Source of the DNA: Barthelona sp. PCE
Taxonomy: Eukaryota > Metamonada: BaSk clade
DNA length: 64,000 nt
Direction of reading: 5' to 3'
Assembly: GCA_040285745.1 (NCBI GenBank)
Contig: JAUFOR010000008.1
Span: 1,922,001 to 1,986,000, forward strand
Below the pieces are notes generated by a model. It saw nothing but the letters and a program-made list of their open reading frames with translations. It was not told where the DNA came from and ran no database searches. The stretch's first letter is position 1, and each line of letters opens with the position of its first letter. Of this stretch, positions 62,915 through 64,000 are shown piece after piece. Position numbers and translations under genes: made by a program.

Positions 62915-64000
62915 ATGTTCAAGCCGGGGAACACACCTGCAAGTGGGCTTTCAGGGGTTCGAAACAATGGAAAGTTTGGAAATCCAAGTTTTATTCAAAA
63001 TAGAAATTTAGCAATCCCTTTAAGTGATACTCTACCTAACGCACTCACCAGCCCTTCGGAATCAAAAGTTAAGAACCCTTTTGTAGGAGATAGCTTTGAG
63101 GAATTGCCTAGTCCCAAGAATGAATCTGATATTATTGTTGAGGACCTTGAAGATGAAAGAATGCGTCAAAACCTGGATGCACGCAAAAAGCGTCGGTTGG
63201 GGGTAAGTTTTGGTACACCAAAAGTACAGTACAGTGTAGCTAATTGTTCATCTCCAAGCCGTTTTCATGTACCAGAGCCTGAAGACAGAGATGGACTTCG
63301 CATATTCATGAATAGTGTTGTTCCAGAGGGTGTAACCTTCCGTTGCACCATCATCCGAGAAAAAAAGGGATTTATCAAAACTAAGAACACTTTTTTTCTT
63401 TACTCTGAGATGACAAAGAGTTTTCTTTGTGGTGCACAAGAACGTAGTGGCCAGACATCCACGAACATAGTGTTTTCTGTTGACAAGCAAGATATTTCTA
63501 GAGATAGCGAATATTTTCTTGGGAAATTACGTCGTCATCTTTTTTCCAAAAATTTTGTCTTATATGATGATGGAGAAAACCCTGAAACTATGAGAAAGGT
63601 TCATGCTAAGCTTCGAAAATCACCACAAGAGATTCATAATATAATCGAAGCCGAAGCGAGAACAGAGCTTGGTTTATTTTGTTATACACGTTCAGCCAAT
63701 AAGGGCATAATGTCAAGCCCAGAACCTGTTGCAAATGAGATATTCCTCCCCAATAGTAGATTGTTTAGACCTACCCATGATATAACTGATGAGTCCATGG
63801 GTCAAAGTTTATATCAATTTTGGGATGACAGAAAGAACGGTAGACAAGTGAACGAATCGCAATGTATGCATTTTGTCACCCGCGAACCCATCTGGAATGC
63901 TGAATATCATGCTTTTTCTCTTGATTTTAAAGGAAGAGTTAGTGAAGGAAGTGTTAAAAATTTTCAATTGGTTAGTGCCAATAATCCGACTGGTAACAGT
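62915..64000 (+). CDS. Tubby-like protein, 3' end beyond the window
   Basis: At least 362 codons, open to the window edge. A disordered N-terminus with KSPQ/KKRR-type basic segments (RKKRRLG) comes first. From about residue 117 is a Tubby domain: GLRIFMNSVVPEGVTF, KTKNTFFLY, NIVFSVDKQDISRDSEYFLGKLRRHLFSKNF, FVLYDDGENP and near the end PIWNAEYHAFSLDFKGRVSEGSVKNFQLV (quoted here as short pieces), matching Tubby motifs such as GRV-x-x-SVKNFQ. The domain binds PI(4,5)P2; TULP3-type proteins carry GPCRs and ARL13B into cilia with IFT-A. The C-terminal alpha-helix that should run through the barrel lies outside the window. Confidence 0.9.
   Translation, partial: MFKPGNTPASGLSGVRNNGKFGNPSFIQNRNLAIPLSDTLPNALTSPSESKVKNPFVGDSFEELPSPKNESDIIVEDLEDERMRQNLDARKKRRLGVSFGTPKVQYSVANCSSPSRFHVPEPEDRDGLRIFMNSVVPEGVTFRCTIIREKKGFIKTKNTFFLYSEMTKSFLCGAQERSGQTSTNIVFSVDKQDISRDSEYFLGKLRRHLFSKNFVLYDDGENPETMRKVHAKLRKSPQEIHNIIEAEARTELGLFCYTRSANKGIMSSPEPVANEIFLPNSRLFRPTHDITDESMGQSLYQFWDDRKNGRQVNESQCMHFVTREPIWNAEYHAFSLDFKGRVSEGSVKNFQLVSANNPTGNS

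Noticed and set aside
62950-62970. GGGTTCGAAAC, resembling a tRNA T-arm
   Set aside because: No cloverleaf or acceptor stem around it, and it lies in the Tubby-like coding frame.
1-64000. CRISPR arrays, rRNA, insertion sequences or integrases
   Set aside because: None seen; eukaryotic gene content makes CRISPR irrelevant.

Overview
This is a gene-dense, intron-poor nuclear segment from a flagellated unicellular eukaryote. About 34 protein genes lie on both strands, mostly as single uninterrupted exons separated by a few to a few hundred bases. The eukaryotic identity follows from a PH-BEACH-WD giant, a UBC9-like E2, an mRNA guanylyltransferase, CLP1, NECAP, a NEK kinase, PP1, signal peptide peptidase and a spliceosomal intron. 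A flagellum is implied by BBS2, ARL6/BBS3, a Tubby-like protein, an RNF32-like double-RING/IQ protein and a possible axonemal dynein assembly factor. The one firm intron (115 nt, GT...CTAAC-CTTTAG, branch motif a few bases from the 3' AG) and frequent TCA trinucleotides just before start codons resemble parabasalids and other metamonads. That placement is inference; no marker gene in the window settles the lineage.

Layout. 1-10254 (-): 3' truncated PH-BEACH-WD protein of at least 3418 residues. 10.5-12.5 kb: UBC9-like E2 with a tail, a HIT hydrolase and a small membrane protein. 12.7-21.7 kb (-): a 3015-residue type I membrane protein of unknown function, sharing a 73-bp divergent promoter with a coiled-coil gene. 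23.6-30.9 kb: mRNA guanylyltransferase, a putative type II membrane protein, a disordered protein, a HAD phosphatase, a class 3 lipase and an unknown protein with a possible 3' intron. 31.2-36.5 kb: a proline-rich nuclear-type protein, spliced PP1 and BBS2. 36.5-46.5 kb: a beta-helix-like polytopic membrane protein, an SNM1-type nuclease, a small membrane protein, signal peptide peptidase, ARL6/BBS3, a zf-PARP/PADR1 protein and a tyrosine phosphatase. 46.8-53.7 kb: NECAP, a coiled-coil RING protein, an UNC93-like transporter, CLP1, an RNF32-like protein and a Frag1/DRAM/Sfk1-like membrane protein. 54-64 kb: a HEAT-repeat protein (DNAAF5 candidate), two coiled-coil proteins, a NEK kinase and a 5' partial Tubby-like gene running off the right edge.

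Common themes are ciliary traffic and signalling (BBS2, ARL6, Tubby, NEK, RNF32-like, possibly HEAT/DNAAF5), membrane traffic (BEACH, NECAP), mRNA processing (guanylyltransferase, CLP1) and DNA transactions (SNM1, PARP-finger protein). They are interspersed rather than forming an operon. Convergent neighbours often end within 4-20 bp of each other, and one pair shares a CTAG as both stop codons. I found no rRNA, confident tRNA, CRISPR array or intact transposon. I do not see a clearly new multi-gene system. The best novelty candidates are single-gene oddities: the UBC9-like E2 with a UIM-like tail, ARL6 lacking its catalytic Gln, a PARP-type nick sensor without a catalytic domain, the two large orphan membrane proteins and a GC-rich non-coding block near 31.0 kb.
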